A stretch of 38,120 nucleotides of DNA from Gemmataceae bacterium (GCA_028288765.1 JAQGHQ010000289.1:1-38120); one strand, 5' to 3'. Shown: positions 7,860-16,314, numbered from the stretch's first letter. Numbers and translations are program-made. Notes: a model not told the origin generated them from the letters alone.

Positions 7860-8420
7860 GTGGAAATCTACATCGGAATCGCCGTCCTTGTCGTCGTTCT
7901 GTTCGCCGCGTTGCTGATCTACATCGGCACCCGCCCGGCGAGTTTCCACATCGAGCGGAGCGCCCAGATCGACGCGCCCGGCGATGTCGTCTTCTCGATC
8001 ATCAACGACTTGCACCAGTGGGGCCGGTGGTCTCCCTACGACAAGCGCGACCCGGCCATGCAGAAGACCTTCGAGGGCTCCCCCACAGGCCCCGGGGCCG
8101 TCTATAGCTGGAACGGAAACGGCAAGGTGGGGGCGGGACGCATGACGATTCTGGAGAGCAAGCCCGGCGCGCTCGTCTCCATGAAACTCGAATTCTTCAG
8201 GCCGTTTAAGGGGACAAACCAGGTGAGGTTCAGGCTCGTCCCCTCCGGGGCCGGAACCCGGGTCAGCTGGATCATGGACGGGAAGTACACCTTCATGACC
8301 AAGGCATTCTCGCTCGTCATGGACATGGACAAAATGATCGGCAAGGACTTCGAGCAGGGCCTCGCCAACCTCAACACCGTGGCGCATGCCGAGCGGCAGA
8401 GCGCCGGGGGCACTGCGTAA
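7860..8420 (+). CDS. Membrane-anchored SRPBCC (polyketide cyclase-like) protein
   Basis: A 186-residue protein with one N-terminal transmembrane helix (IGIAVLVVVLFAALLIYIG, about residues 4-23) followed by an SRPBCC domain. The domain opens FHIERSAQIDAPGDVVFSII and continues INDLHQWGRWSPYDKRDPAM, a pattern of the polyketide cyclase/dehydrase-like subgroup. WIMDGKYTFMTKAF is the typical late beta strand and helix. The cavity domain would lie at the membrane surface. I chose the GTG at 7860 because GGGAG is eight bases upstream and it starts the membrane helix directly; an ATG at 7803 would add 19 residues of poor quality. It differs from the two upstream AHSA1-type proteins. Confidence 0.82.
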   Translation: MEIYIGIAVLVVVLFAALLIYIGTRPASFHIERSAQIDAPGDVVFSIINDLHQWGRWSPYDKRDPAMQKTFEGSPTGPGAVYSWNGNGKVGAGRMTILESKPGALVSMKLEFFRPFKGTNQVRFRLVPSGAGTRVSWIMDGKYTFMTKAFSLVMDMDKMIGKDFEQGLANLNTVAHAERQSAGGTA

Positions 8421-8484
8421 ACACGGGAGAGGCGGGGTGAGGGCAACGGACGAACCCGCGGCGGAAGCACCAGGGAGCCCCGTC

Positions 8485-9033
8485 ATGCCTGTGTCCGGAG
8501 GCGAGGACGACCGGTTATTCCGCGACGCGGTGATGGGCCTCGAGCGGGGCGACTTTTCGCGTCTGGAACAGCTATTTGATGTGGACCCGTCGCTCGCCCG
8601 GCGCCGATGTCGTATCGTCGCGTGGTACGAGCAAGGGAATTTTGACGACGAGCCGAGGGCACTGGCGGAAGCATTCACCTGCGCGTGCTTTAACGGTCGA
8701 TCCCATGTTGCCGATTTCCTGCTGGAGAAGGGGGTTGATCCGGCGGCCGGCGTGAACACCGGGCTGACCGCCTTTCACTGGGCCGCGAATCGTGGGCACC
8801 TGGACACCGTCCAGCTGCTCATCGAACGGAAAGCCCCACTGGAAATTGAGAACATGTACGGCGGGACGGTGCTCGGGTGTGCGGTATGGTCTGCCATCAA
8901 CGAGCCCAGGGTTAACCACCTTCCCATCATCGACGCGTTGATCGACGCGGGTGCAAGACTGGACGCCGCCGGCTATCCCACGGGGAACGAGCGCGTCGAC
9001 GAACTGCTGCGGCGCCGGGGCGCGACGGCGTGA
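8485..9033 (+). CDS. Ankyrin-repeat protein
   Basis: A 182-residue soluble protein with about three ankyrin units. Visible repeat cores are [20 protein letters not shown], then [20 protein letters not shown] with the diagnostic T-A-x-H-x-A-x-x-x-G-H-L, then [15 protein letters not shown] leading to [13 protein letters not shown]. These would form a helical solenoid for protein binding. The N-terminal 50 residues ([20 protein letters not shown]) look like a degenerate cap repeat. The ATG at 8485 has GGGAG upstream; in-frame alternatives lie further 5'. Its partner is unknown. It lies 64 bases after the third SRPBCC gene on the same strand. Confidence 0.8.
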   Translation: MPVSGGEDDRLFRDAVMGLERGDFSRLEQLFDVDPSLARRRCRIVAWYEQGNFDDEPRALAEAFTCACFNGRSHVADFLLEKGVDPAAGVNTGLTAFHWAANRGHLDTVQLLIERKAPLEIENMYGGTVLGCAVWSAINEPRVNHLPIIDALIDAGARLDAAGYPTGNERVDELLRRRGATA

Positions 9034-9115
9034 GCGAGGCGGGAGAGAACTCCGGACTACAACGCGGGCGAGGTGCTTGCCGGCGGCAGCTCCAGAAACT
9101 CGGGAGGAGGACGTA

Positions 9116-10231
9116 ATGAGCGGAGTACGGGTTCTGGTGGGTACGCGGAAGGGCGCGTTCGTCCTGACATCGGACGGCAAGCGCGACCGGTGGGACGTCA
9201 GCGGCCCCCACTTCGGGGGCTGGGAGATCTACCACCTGAAGGGCTCGCCCGTCGACCCGAACCGGCTGTACGCGTCGCAGACCAGCGGCTGGTTCGGGCA
9301 GCTGATCCAGCGCTCCAACGACGGCGGCAAGACGTGGGACCCCGTGGGCAACAAGTTCGTGTACGACGGCGTGCCCGGCACGCACCAGTGGTACGACGGC
9401 ACCCCGCACCCCTGGGAGTTCAAGCGCGTCTGGCACCTCGAACCGTCGCTGACCGATCCGGACACGGTTTACGCCGGGGCCGAAGACGCCGCCCTGTTCC
9501 GTTCGACCGACGCCGGCCAGACGTGGCAGGAACTCTCCGGCCTGCGCGGCCACGGCTCGGGGCCCCGGTGGCAGCCGGGCGCCGGCGGGATGTGCCTGCA
9601 CACGATCCTCCTGGACCCGAGCGACCCCGCCCGGATCTACATCGCCATCTCGGCCGCGGGCGCCTTCCGGACCGACGACGCCGGCAAGACGTGGAAGCCG
9701 ATCAACCGCGGGCTGCATTCGAAGTACATCCCCGACCCGGCGGCCGAGGTCGGCCACTGCGTCCACCGCATCGCGATGCACCGGGCGCGCCCGGGCGTGC
9801 TGTTCATGCAGAAGCACTGGGACGTCATGCGGAGCGACGACGCCGGCGACTCGTGGCAGGAGGTCAGCGGGAACCTGCCGACCGACTTCGGGTTCGTGAT
9901 CGACGTCCACGCGCACGAGCCGAACACCATCTACGTGGTGCCGATCAAGAGCGACTCGGAGCACTATCCGCCCGACGGCGCGCTGCGCGTGTACCGCAGC
10001 CGGACCGGCGGGAACGAGTGGGAGGCACTCACGACCGGCCTGCCCCAGCGCGACTGCTACGTGAACGTGTTGCGCGACGCGATGGCCGTCGACTCGCTCG
10101 ATTCGTGCGGCGTGTATTTCGGCACCACCGGCGGCCAGGTGTACGCGTCGGCCGACGCCGGCGACAGCTGGGCGCCCATCGTCTCCCATCTCCCGGCCGT
10201 GGTGTCCGTGGAGGTCCAGACACTGCCATGA
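9116..10231 (+). CDS. Asp-box (BNR) beta-propeller protein, sialidase/VPS10-like
   Basis: A 371-residue protein made of propeller blades with five Asp-box turns (S/T-x-D-x-G-x-T/S-W): RSNDGGKTW (66-74), RSTDAGQTW (129-137), RTDDAGKTW (185-193), RSDDAGDSW (239-247) and ASADAGDSW (344-352). Despite the family name, there is no arginine triad or Tyr/Glu pair identifying a true sialidase. It fits the 'exo-alpha-sialidase' proteins of environmental bacteria whose activity is unproven. There is no signal peptide, so it appears cytosolic. The ATG has an excellent GGGAGGAGG ribosome site. Its TGA overlaps the ATG of the MoaD-like gene (ATGA), implying coupled translation. Confidence 0.83.
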   Translation: MSGVRVLVGTRKGAFVLTSDGKRDRWDVSGPHFGGWEIYHLKGSPVDPNRLYASQTSGWFGQLIQRSNDGGKTWDPVGNKFVYDGVPGTHQWYDGTPHPWEFKRVWHLEPSLTDPDTVYAGAEDAALFRSTDAGQTWQELSGLRGHGSGPRWQPGAGGMCLHTILLDPSDPARIYIAISAAGAFRTDDAGKTWKPINRGLHSKYIPDPAAEVGHCVHRIAMHRARPGVLFMQKHWDVMRSDDAGDSWQEVSGNLPTDFGFVIDVHAHEPNTIYVVPIKSDSEHYPPDGALRVYRSRTGGNEWEALTTGLPQRDCYVNVLRDAMAVDSLDSCGVYFGTTGGQVYASADAGDSWAPIVSHLPAVVSVEVQTLP

Positions 10232-10524
10232 TCCGAGTCGTGCTCCCGGCCCACCTGCGGACGCTGGCGCGTGTCGACGGCGAGGTGCTGGTCGCCGTCG
10301 AGGGTTCGGCCACGCAGCGATCGGTTCTCGACGCGCTCGAGGCCCGGTACCCGATGCTGGGCGGGACGATCCGCGACCACGTCACCCACCAGCGCCGGCC
10401 GTTCCTGCGGTTCTTCGCCTGCGAAGAGGATGTGTCCCACGAGCTGCCGGACGCCCCGTTGCCCGACGCGGTCGCGTCGGGGGCGGAGCCGTTTTGGATC
10501 GTGGGGGCCATTGCGGGCGGCTGA
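10228..10524 (+). CDS. MoaD/ThiS-family small sulfur-carrier-like protein
   Basis: A 98-residue ubiquitin-fold protein. It starts [20 protein letters not shown], the usual strand-turn-strand of MoaD/ThiS proteins, has a middle helix ([13 protein letters not shown]) and ends in Gly-Gly (WIVGAIAGG), the tail that is adenylated and thiocarboxylated in this family. It is slightly longer than MoaD (about 80) because of an insertion near residues 50-75. It is coupled to the Asp-box gene by an ATGA overlap. No moeB/thiF, moaE or cysteine-synthase partner lies in the window, so the sulfur acceptor is unknown. Confidence 0.8.
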   Translation: MIRVVLPAHLRTLARVDGEVLVAVEGSATQRSVLDALEARYPMLGGTIRDHVTHQRRPFLRFFACEEDVSHELPDAPLPDAVASGAEPFWIVGAIAGG

Positions 10525-10616
10525 GGAATATGTGCAAAGGCGACCGGCAGGGAATCCGATACCCCCAGCCGGCTTCGCCCGAGGCCGGCCTCGGCGGTGT
10601 GGTCGAGAGGCCCTCC

Positions 10617-10872
10617 GGCTCCCCGCTGGGTGCTTTGTCGAAACCCTCGAGCGATCAGCGAATCTGGGATTTCAGCCTGAAAGGCTGGGCCAGCATAGCC
10701 CAGGGCAACGCCCTGGGTTCTTGAGCCATCGACTCTCTTTCCCGGCCCCCCGGCCCCCGGCCCCCCGGTTGCCCAGGGCGTTGCCCTGGGCTATGCTGTC
10801 CCACCCCTTCGGGGTGAAGACCGAGGCCGGACCGAGGATCTCGACAAAACACCCAACGGGGAGAGGGCCCCA
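10617..10872. repeat. Nested palindromic element of about 255 bp
   Basis: Inner arms 10688-10717 and 10772-10802 are near-perfect inverted copies, each itself palindromic around CCCAGGGCAACGCCCTGGG. Outer arms also match in inverted orientation: 10617-10648 (CTCCCCGCTGGGTGCTTTGT) against 10829-10860. The centre is a C/G-rich run of CCCGG words. The whole fills the gap between the converging MoaD-like and sigma-factor genes, and could act as a bidirectional terminator if transcribed. It looks like a dispersed non-coding repeat; no transposase is inside. The rest of 10525-10939 holds no gene I can support. Confidence 0.75.
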
Positions 10873-10939
10873 ACCGATCGACGCGGTACGGGTCACTTTT
10901 CACCCCCCGCTCGCCAATGCGCGGCACGCACCGCGTTCG

Positions 10940-12226
10940 TCACCGCGGCCCGGGTGGCATTGAGCCGTCCGCGCACGCCGCCGCGCGTCCCAGGAGAAGC
11001 TCGCGCTCGCGGGCGTTGCGCGTGAGCGCTGCCGCGCGCTCGAACTCCGCGCGGGCCTCGGCGGGGCGGCCGAGCCTGGCGAGGAAGTCGCCGCGCACGC
11101 TGGGCAAGAGGTGGTAGCCCTTGAGCGACGGCTCCGCCGTCAGCGCGTCGACGAGATCGAGGCCGGCTTGTGGGCCGAAGGCCATCGCGACCGCCACCGC
11201 CCGGTTCAGCTCCACGACGGGGGACGGCGCGAGCTGGGCGAGCGACTCGTAGAGCGCCGCGATGCGCGCCCAGTCCGTTTCCGCCGGGGCCCGCGCCCGC
11301 GCGTGACAGGCGGCGATCGCGGCCTGGAGGGAATACGACCCGAGCGTGCCGCCGAGCTTCTCGGCCCGCTCGAGCGCGGCGAGCCCGCGGCGGATGAGGA
11401 GCTGATCCCAGAGCGCGCGGTTCTGGTCGAAGAGCCGGATGGGTTCGCCCGCCGGGCCCACCCGCGCCCGCGCCCGCGACGCCTGGATCTCCATGAGCGC
11501 GACCAGGCCGTGGACCTCGGGCTCGCGCGGGGCGAGCCCGGCCAGGATCCGGCCGAGACGGAGCGCGTCCTCGCACAGCGCCGGGCGCATCCAGTCGTCA
11601 CCGGCGGTCGCCGTGTAGCCCTCGTTGAAGACGAGGTAAATGACCTCGAGCACCGACGACAGCCGGGCCGCGAGCTCGGCCCCGCGGGGGACCTCGAAGG
11701 GGACTTTCTTTTCGGTGAGGGTCCGCTTGGCCCGGACGATGCGCTGGGCGACCGTCGGCTCCGGGACAAGGAACGCCCGCGCGATCTCCTCGGTCGTCAG
11801 CCCGCCGAGCAGGCGGAGGGTGAGCGCGACGCGGGACTCGGTGGAGAGGACCGGGTGGCAGGCCGTGAACACGAGACGGAGGAGGTCGTCGCCGATGTCG
11901 TCGTCGAGGGCCGCGTCGAGGTCCGGCGCGGTTCCCCCTTGCCCGGCCTTCAACCCGCGGCCGATCTCCTCGTGCTTGCGCTCGATGAGTTTGGTGCGGC
12001 GCACGAGGTCGATCGCCCGGTGCTTGGCGGTGGCCATGAGCCAGGCGCCCGGGTTGTCCGGGACGCCCGCCTCCGGCCACTGCTCAAGCGCGGCCACGAG
12101 GGCGTCGTGGGCGAGGTCCTCGGCCAGGCCGACGTCGCGCACGACCCGCGCGAGCCCGGCGATGAGCCGGGGGGACTCGATCCGCCAGACCGCGTCGATC
12201 GTGCGGTGGGTGTCGGAAGCCGTCAT
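10940..12226 (-). CDS. ECF42-type RNA polymerase sigma factor with C-terminal helical extension
   Basis: A 428-residue sigma factor, more than twice the length of a standard ECF protein. Residues 10-80 are region 2 (DLAHDALVAALEQW; AWLMATAKHRAIDLVRR), residues 115-170 are region 4 with the HTH GLTTEEIARAFLVPEPTVAQ, and residues 190-428 form a long helical, TPR-like extension (FNEGYTATAG motif at its start). This architecture and the adjacent DGPF/YCII genes match the ECF42 group, which is known to lack an anti-sigma factor and to be controlled through its C-terminal extension. Upstream by 62 bases on the same strand is a DGPF gene. Targets probably include the cluster's own promoters. Confidence 0.88.
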   Translation of the reverse strand: MTASDTHRTIDAVWRIESPRLIAGLARVVRDVGLAEDLAHDALVAALEQWPEAGVPDNPGAWLMATAKHRAIDLVRRTKLIERKHEEIGRGLKAGQGGTAPDLDAALDDDIGDDLLRLVFTACHPVLSTESRVALTLRLLGGLTTEEIARAFLVPEPTVAQRIVRAKRTLTEKKVPFEVPRGAELAARLSSVLEVIYLVFNEGYTATAGDDWMRPALCEDALRLGRILAGLAPREPEVHGLVALMEIQASRARARVGPAGEPIRLFDQNRALWDQLLIRRGLAALERAEKLGGTLGSYSLQAAIAACHARARAPAETDWARIAALYESLAQLAPSPVVELNRAVAVAMAFGPQAGLDLVDALTAEPSLKGYHLLPSVRGDFLARLGRPAEARAEFERAAALTRNARERELLLGRAAACADGSMPPGPR

Positions 12227-12288
12227 GGCGACCGATCACACCATCTTCGACCCGCCGGTGCAAGCCCCGTTGAGCCGCGGGCCCGGCG

Positions 12289-12717
12289 TCACGCCCCCGG
12301 GCGCTGCCCGGCCTGCGCCTGCATCTCGGGAAATCCCGCCGCCGCCTGCTGGACGTCGGCGGGGAAGTCCGCGAACTCCTGCACCTGCCGGACCTCGATC
12401 ACCTCGTTGTCCGATCCGGGGCAGCGCTTGGCCCACTCGATCGCCTCGTCCCGCGACTTCACCTGGATCATCCAGTACCCGCCGACGACCTCTTTCGCCT
12501 CGGTGAACGGCCCGTCGGTCACCGCGGGCTTCCCGCCGGCGAACGAGACGCGGGCGCCCGCCGACGGGGGGTGGAGGCCGTCGAGGGCGAGCAGCACTCC
12601 CGCCTTCTGCAGGTCCTCGTTGTACTTCATCATCGCGGCAACGGCCTTGGCGTCCGGCATGGTGCCCGGCGCGGCCGTCTCGTAGCCCTTGGGAATCATC
12701 AGCATCATGAACCGCAT
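12289..12717 (-). CDS. DGPF/YCII-family protein 1
   Basis: A 142-residue YCII-related (DGPF) protein, alpha-beta ferredoxin-like fold. It begins MRFMMLMIPKG and carries the name-giving motif in VTDGPFTEAKE (about 82-92), followed by GGYWMIQVKSRDEAIEWA. The role of DGPF proteins is unproven; they are the usual partners of ECF42 sigma factors and are often their regulon members. The ATG at 12717 is preceded by AGGAGACACGACG, a fair ribosome site. It is the gene immediately upstream of the sigma factor and almost certainly cotranscribed with it. Confidence 0.88.
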   Translation of the reverse strand: MRFMMLMIPKGYETAAPGTMPDAKAVAAMMKYNEDLQKAGVLLALDGLHPPSAGARVSFAGGKPAVTDGPFTEAKEVVGGYWMIQVKSRDEAIEWAKRCPGSDNEVIEVRQVQEFADFPADVQQAAAGFPEMQAQAGQRPGA

Positions 12718-12827
12718 CGTCGTGTCTCCTTTAAGTCGGCGCGGTGATCGTCCGCACCACACCCTGGGTCTAATACCGGAACCCGGTGAGGGTGTTCGGT
12801 ATCAGGACTGGGGTCGTGGCCGCCGGC

Positions 12828-12857
12828 CGGCGCCTCGAACACCTCGATAACCTCGCT
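12828..12857 (-). pseudogene. Possible remnant of a further DGPF gene
   Basis: On the minus strand a short stretch reads SEVIEVFEAPAGG, close to the C-terminal pattern of neighbouring DGPF proteins (IEIRQVFEAPDFG in the copy at 13588-14019). No start or remaining domain is visible. It lies next to a palindromic repeat in the 392-base gap 12718-13109, which otherwise holds no gene I can support. It may be a deletion remnant of a fourth copy; coincidence is possible. Confidence 0.3.
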
Positions 12858-12924
12858 GGGTTTGAATCGGCGATTTCCTCGGACGTCAACTTGCCCTGTT
12901 GAGATCCCATATGGGGAGGATTTC

Positions 12925-13000
12925 TTGTAGGGTGGGTCGAGTCGTCGAGGCCCACCGTGATTAACACCGGTGGGTCGAGTCGTCGAGGCCCACCCTACAA
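12925..13000. repeat. Double hairpin repeat unit
   Basis: The 26-base unit GGTGGGTCGAGTCG...CCCACC occurs twice in the same orientation (12931-12956 and 12969-12994). Each copy has inverted ends GGTGGG/CCCACC. The pair is framed by TTGTAG and CTACAA, so the outside is inverted. It could fold as one long or two short hairpins. It lies between the DoxX-like gene and the first DGPF gene and may separate two transcripts. Confidence 0.75.
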
Positions 13001-13109
13001 AACCCACAATTTCAACCGAGCACCCGAAGGGCTGAAGACCGGTTCCCAGAACCTCCCGCGGGTTTCAACACGGCAACGTCAACTCGAAAGGGGCGGCCGC
13101 CCGGCCGCC

Positions 13110-13523
13110 TCATGCGGCCGCCCGGCGGAACGGAATGAGGACGCGGAGCCGGGGTTCGCGCAGGAAAAGCCCGACCCAGACCAGCACGCCGAAAATGGCC
13201 CCGAAGGCCACCGGGAAGGCCGAATCCTCGACCCGGACGTGCGTCGCGACGGCACCCCCGAGGTAGCCGGTCAACAGGATCGCGCCGAGAACGGACGTCG
13301 GCGGAAGCGCGTACACCACGGTACAGGCCAGGAGCAGGACCCCGATGTCGGGGACGATGTGCTCGGGAATCCCGAGTTTGGCGCACGCCTCCACCACCGG
13401 AGGCGGCATGAACAGTTTTGCTACCCCGTCGAAGACCAGGAACAGGACGCAGAGCGCGCTGATCCCGCGCCCGGCCCAGACCATCGTTTTCGAGACGGGA
13501 ACAGGTTGAGAACTCGTCGCCAT
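13110..13523 (-). CDS. DoxX-like membrane protein
   Basis: A 137-residue integral membrane protein with four hydrophobic helices, beginning near GRGISALCVLFLVFDGVAKL, DIGVLLLACTVVYALPPTSV, LGAILLTGYLGGAVATH and AFGAIFGVLVWVGLFL. The pattern, including F-D-G-x-x-K-L in the first helix and TGYLGGAVATH in the third, is that of DoxX-like proteins, often associated with AHSA1, DGPF and ECF genes. Biochemical function is not established; links to redox or thiol metabolism have been proposed for DoxX relatives. It lies 64 bases downstream of a DGPF gene on the same strand, so it is likely part of the same transcript. AGGAAACC precedes the ATG at 13523. Confidence 0.85.
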   Translation of the reverse strand: MATSSQPVPVSKTMVWAGRGISALCVLFLVFDGVAKLFMPPPVVEACAKLGIPEHIVPDIGVLLLACTVVYALPPTSVLGAILLTGYLGGAVATHVRVEDSAFPVAFGAIFGVLVWVGLFLREPRLRVLIPFRRAAA

Positions 13524-13587
13524 CGAAGGTTTCCTTCTCGGTTCGGTTGAACGAAGCGGCGGCCGCCACCCGGCCGCGACCGCCGCG

Positions 13588-14019
13588 TCACGACGACTTT
13601 TGCTTCTCGACCTGGGCGCGGAGGCGCTCCTCCTGCTCCTTGAGCTCCGGGGTGAGCGCGGCGCCGAAGTCCGGCGCCTCGAACACCTGGCGGATCTCGA
13701 TCTCGGCCTCCCCCTGGAGGGGACTGGGGCAACGCTTGACCCACTCGATCGCCTCGTCCTTCGATTTCACCTGCCAGAGCCAGAAGCCGGCAATCAGCTC
13801 CTTCGCCTCGGTGAACGGCCCGTCGACCACGGTCCGCTTGTCGCCCGAGAATTTGACCCGCGCGCCCTTCGAGCTCGGGTGGAGTCCTTCGCCCGCGAGC
13901 ATCACGCCGGCTTTCACCAGCTCTTCGTTGAACTTCCCCATCTCGGTCAGCAGCTTCTCGTCCGGGAGGACACCCGCCTCCGTGTTCTTGTCGGCCTTGA
14001 TAATAATCATGAATCGCAT
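13588..14019 (-). CDS. DGPF/YCII-family protein 2
   Basis: A 143-residue protein, paralogue of the other two in this cluster. It opens MRFMIIIKADKNTEAG, contains VVDGPFTEAKELIAGFWLWQ in the middle, and closes with IEIRQVFEAPDFGAALTPEL and a charged tail. Cytosolic; the family's biochemical role is unproven. It follows the third copy by 57 bases and precedes the DoxX-like gene by 64, so an operon of DGPF, DGPF, DoxX is likely. GGAGAACC lies before the ATG. Confidence 0.88.
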   Translation of the reverse strand: MRFMIIIKADKNTEAGVLPDEKLLTEMGKFNEELVKAGVMLAGEGLHPSSKGARVKFSGDKRTVVDGPFTEAKELIAGFWLWQVKSKDEAIEWVKRCPSPLQGEAEIEIRQVFEAPDFGAALTPELKEQEERLRAQVEKQKSS

Positions 14020-14076
14020 CGTGGTTCTCCAGTTCGGTTCGATTTCACACCGGGGTGCGGGGGCGGAATCGGCGAT

Positions 14077-14463
14077 TCACCCCTGATTGTCAACCCGACA
14101 CGGACCGACGTCCGTCGCCTCGTAAACCTGGCGGATCTCGCTCTCACCGTCGCCCGCCACTTTGAGGAATCGCTTGGCCAGTTCGACCGCCTCGTCCTTC
14201 GACTTCACCTGGACCAGCGCGAAGCCGGCGATCAGCTCCTTCGCCTCGGTGAACGGTCCGTCGGTCACGGTGACCTTTCCCCGGGCGGATCGTACAAGCG
14301 CGCCCTTCGAGCTGGGTTGGCACCCCTCGGTCGCGAGCAACACGCCGGTCTTCGTCATCTCCTCGATGAACTTCCCCATTTCGGCCATTTCCTCCTGGCT
14401 GGGGGGAACGCCCGCCTCCGAGTTCTTCGAGTCGGCGGGCCGGTACAGCATCAGGAATCGCAT
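14077..14463 (-). CDS. DGPF/YCII-family protein 3
   Basis: A 128-residue protein with the same order of elements: MRFLMLYRPADSKNSEAG, then VTDGPFTEAKELIAGFALVQ, then VELAKRFLKVAGDGESEIRQ. It is the first gene of the minus-strand DGPF-DoxX run. GAGGAGAATTTCC precedes the ATG, a good ribosome site. With the other two copies this gives three divergent paralogues within 2.2 kb, more than the one or two usually next to an ECF42 factor. Confidence 0.88.
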   Translation of the reverse strand: MRFLMLYRPADSKNSEAGVPPSQEEMAEMGKFIEEMTKTGVLLATEGCQPSSKGALVRSARGKVTVTDGPFTEAKELIAGFALVQVKSKDEAVELAKRFLKVAGDGESEIRQVYEATDVGPCRVDNQG

Positions 14464-14598
14464 CGGAAATTCTCCTCGTCGCTTTCTGGTTCGGGGCTGG
14501 GCTTCCGGCCGGTCTCGACCAGCTGAACCCGGGTTCTACTGTCGCATCGAACGAGAGGGGGCGGGATCGACAGCCTCAAGGAGCTTTCTTGGAAAGTT

Positions 14599-14628
14599 TT
14601 TATAGGTGTCGACCACGATTCGACTTAA
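14599..14628 (-). promoter_or_regulatory. Possible promoter for the DGPF-DoxX run
   Basis: On the minus strand TTAAGT (14628-14623) and TATAAA (14604-14599) are 18 bases apart, about 135 bases ahead of the first DGPF start. The boxes are imperfect and an ECF promoter would look different, so this is a weak call. The rest of 14464-14794 contains no gene I can support; a plus-strand frame from 14606 has no ribosome site or recognisable family. Confidence 0.25.
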
Positions 14629-14743
14629 TCCGTCCGTTGGGGTGTGGTTCGTGACGCCGCCGCTGATGCACCAGCTGGTCGAGAAGTGGATGGACAACGC
14701 GGAGGCCCACCTATCGGGCGTGCGGATCGCCGGTGGGGAAACG

Positions 14744-14769
14744 AAAAAACCCGGGGGCTGGCCCCGGGT
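14744..14769 (-). terminator. Rho-independent terminator of the lipoprotein gene
   Basis: Read on the minus strand, a G/C hairpin (ACCCGGGGC, 3-base loop region, GCCCCCGGGT) is followed directly by six T. It begins 25 bases after the stop of the lipoprotein gene at 14795, so it closes that transcript. Confidence 0.8.
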
Positions 14770-14794
14770 CCCGGACACGTCATCGCGGGTGCAG

Positions 14795-15196
14795 TCACCC
14801 GGTCTTGTCGAGGTCGATCACGATCTCGGCCGTGCTCGAATTGATCTCGACCACGAACGGGGACTTCGCGGCGTCGAACTTCCCGCCGAACTGGTCCCTC
14901 CTGTTCTTCATCAGCTCGATCGCCACCCGGTACTTACCCGGGGGCATCCCTTTCCCGTTCTTTCCGGCCGGCCGGAACGTCCCGGCCGCCTGGTCTACCT
15001 CCGCCGCGTAATAGTCGGTCGGCAGCTTGCCGTCCGGGAATATGGGGACGAAGAGGATCTGGACCACCTCCCCGGTCTGCGGGAGGAACGGCTGGCCGTT
15101 CTTGACCAGCCGGCCCTGCGTCCGGAGCATTCCGTCCCCGCACCCGACGGCCAGCAGGCACAGCGCCGCGGCGGCCGGCGTCAAAACCCGTTGCAT
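14795..15196 (-). CDS. Small envelope lipoprotein
   Basis: A 133-residue lipoprotein. Residues 1-20 are a signal peptide (MQRVLTPAAAALCLLAVGCG) with a lipobox ending in Cys 19. The mature part contains GRLVKNGQPFLPQTGEVVQI and GKYRVAIELM, the two conserved strands of the planctomycete transthyretin-like lipoproteins. Planctomycetes often place these genes directly downstream of a DUF1559 gene, as here (14-base gap). That frequent pairing suggests a shared envelope or surface function, but no role is proven. ATG 15196 was chosen because it starts the signal peptide. Confidence 0.8.
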   Translation of the reverse strand: MQRVLTPAAAALCLLAVGCGDGMLRTQGRLVKNGQPFLPQTGEVVQILFVPIFPDGKLPTDYYAAEVDQAAGTFRPAGKNGKGMPPGKYRVAIELMKNRRDQFGGKFDAAKSPFVVEINSSTAEIVIDLDKTG

Positions 15197-15210
15197 GGCG
15201 TGCCCTCCGG

Positions 15211-16314
15211 TTACCAGTCGCTGTCGAGGACCTGACCGTCCGACTTGGACAACAGCCGGACCCACGAGATCTGGCTGATCGAGTCCTTGATGAACCGGAC
15301 GCTCCCGTCCGCCTGGCACGTGTTCACCCCGCCGGTGTGCTGGCTCCGGGACATGCCCGAGGTCATCGAGCTACCGGACGTGGTGCAGCCCATCTTGTTG
15401 AGCTGGGCGGTCTGGGGGGAGCAGTACGTCGACCCGTCCTGCAACTCGTCCCCGCCGTCGGCGGCCGTCCCCCCGAGCGTGTTGTTCGGGGTCGGGTTGT
15501 ACCCGGCCCGGCCGGCGTTCACGACGCTCGCCCCGGGGAACCCCATCGCCCACACCCCGCGGGGGTCGATGGCCGACAGCCCGGCCCGGAGTTCGGCCAC
15601 CATGATGGTGTTCGACGTCCCGTCGGTGATGTCCAACAGCTTGGCCCCGTAGTTGGTGGACATCACCGGGCTCGACACCATCCCGTACGTCATCGGGATG
15701 CCGGCCTGCACGGTCGTGTACGTCGCCCCGCCGCTGACGTGGTCGTAGTCCTCGTACCCGGCAGTCACCCCGTAGTTCCCCCGGGCCCACCCGTTCGCCG
15801 CCCCGGGCACGTTCGGGTTGTTGAACGGCTGCTGGTTGTACGAGTCGGACGGGCAGGTAAACGGCTTGACGGTGGTCCCGACGACCACCCGCCAGGTGCT
15901 ACTGTTGACCCCGGCCGGCGGCGGCCCGGTGGGAGGAGTCGGGACCGCCACCCCCGGGAAGGACATAACGTTCGCCTGAGTGTGCAGGGCGTTCTGCTCG
16001 ATGTACGGGAGCAGCAACACCGCCCAGTTCGGCCCGAACGGGCCGGTGTAGTCCAGGTTCGAGCCGCTGTTCTGCTTGGCCCACGGCACCTGGGACGCGG
16101 GCGGGAGCTTGCCGTAGCTGCTCTCGTAGTTCATCAGCCCGAGGCCGATCTGCTTGGCGTTGTTCGAGCAACTCGCCCGGGCGGCGGCCTCGCGGACCTT
16201 CTGGACGGCGGGGAGGAGGAGGCCGATCAGGATCGCGATGATCGCGATCACCACCAACAGCTCGATCAGCGTGAAACCCGAAGACTTGCTCGACAGTTTC
16301 GGCAATCGAGGCAC
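15211..16314 (-). CDS. DUF1559 prepilin-like protein
   Basis: A 367-residue protein with a type IV prepilin leader: [20 protein letters not shown] at 11-30, cleaved after Gly13, followed by [20 protein letters not shown], the highly conserved continuation in DUF1559. The C-terminal domain includes [13 protein letters not shown] and, near the end, the family block [17 protein letters not shown]. These pseudopilin-like proteins are massively expanded in planctomycetes and are thought to be exported via type II/IV-pilus-like machinery. Function is unknown. The lipoprotein gene follows by 14 bases. No pilin peptidase or secretion ATPase lies in the window. Confidence 0.95.
   Translation of the reverse strand: MPRLPKLSSKSSGFTLIELLVVIAIIAILIGLLLPAVQKVREAAARASCSNNAKQIGLGLMNYESSYGKLPPASQVPWAKQNSGSNLDYTGPFGPNWAVLLLPYIEQNALHTQANVMSFPGVAVPTPPTGPPPAGVNSSTWRVVVGTTVKPFTCPSDSYNQQPFNNPNVPGAANGWARGNYGVTAGYEDYDHVSGGATYTTVQAGIPMTYGMVSSPVMSTNYGAKLLDITDGTSNTIMVAELRAGLSAIDPRGVWAMGFPGASVVNAGRAGYNPTPNNTLGGTAADGGDELQDGSTYCSPQTAQLNKMGCTTSGSSMTSGMSRSQHTGGVNTCQADGSVRFIKDSISQISWVRLLSKSDGQVLDSDW

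Noticed and set aside
9116-10231. True sialidase
   Set aside because: Asp boxes alone do not define activity; the arginine triad and catalytic Tyr/Glu are not identifiable.
14606-15235. Plus-strand gene opposite the lipoprotein
   Set aside because: It overlaps the clear lipoprotein and terminator on the other strand; no ribosome site.
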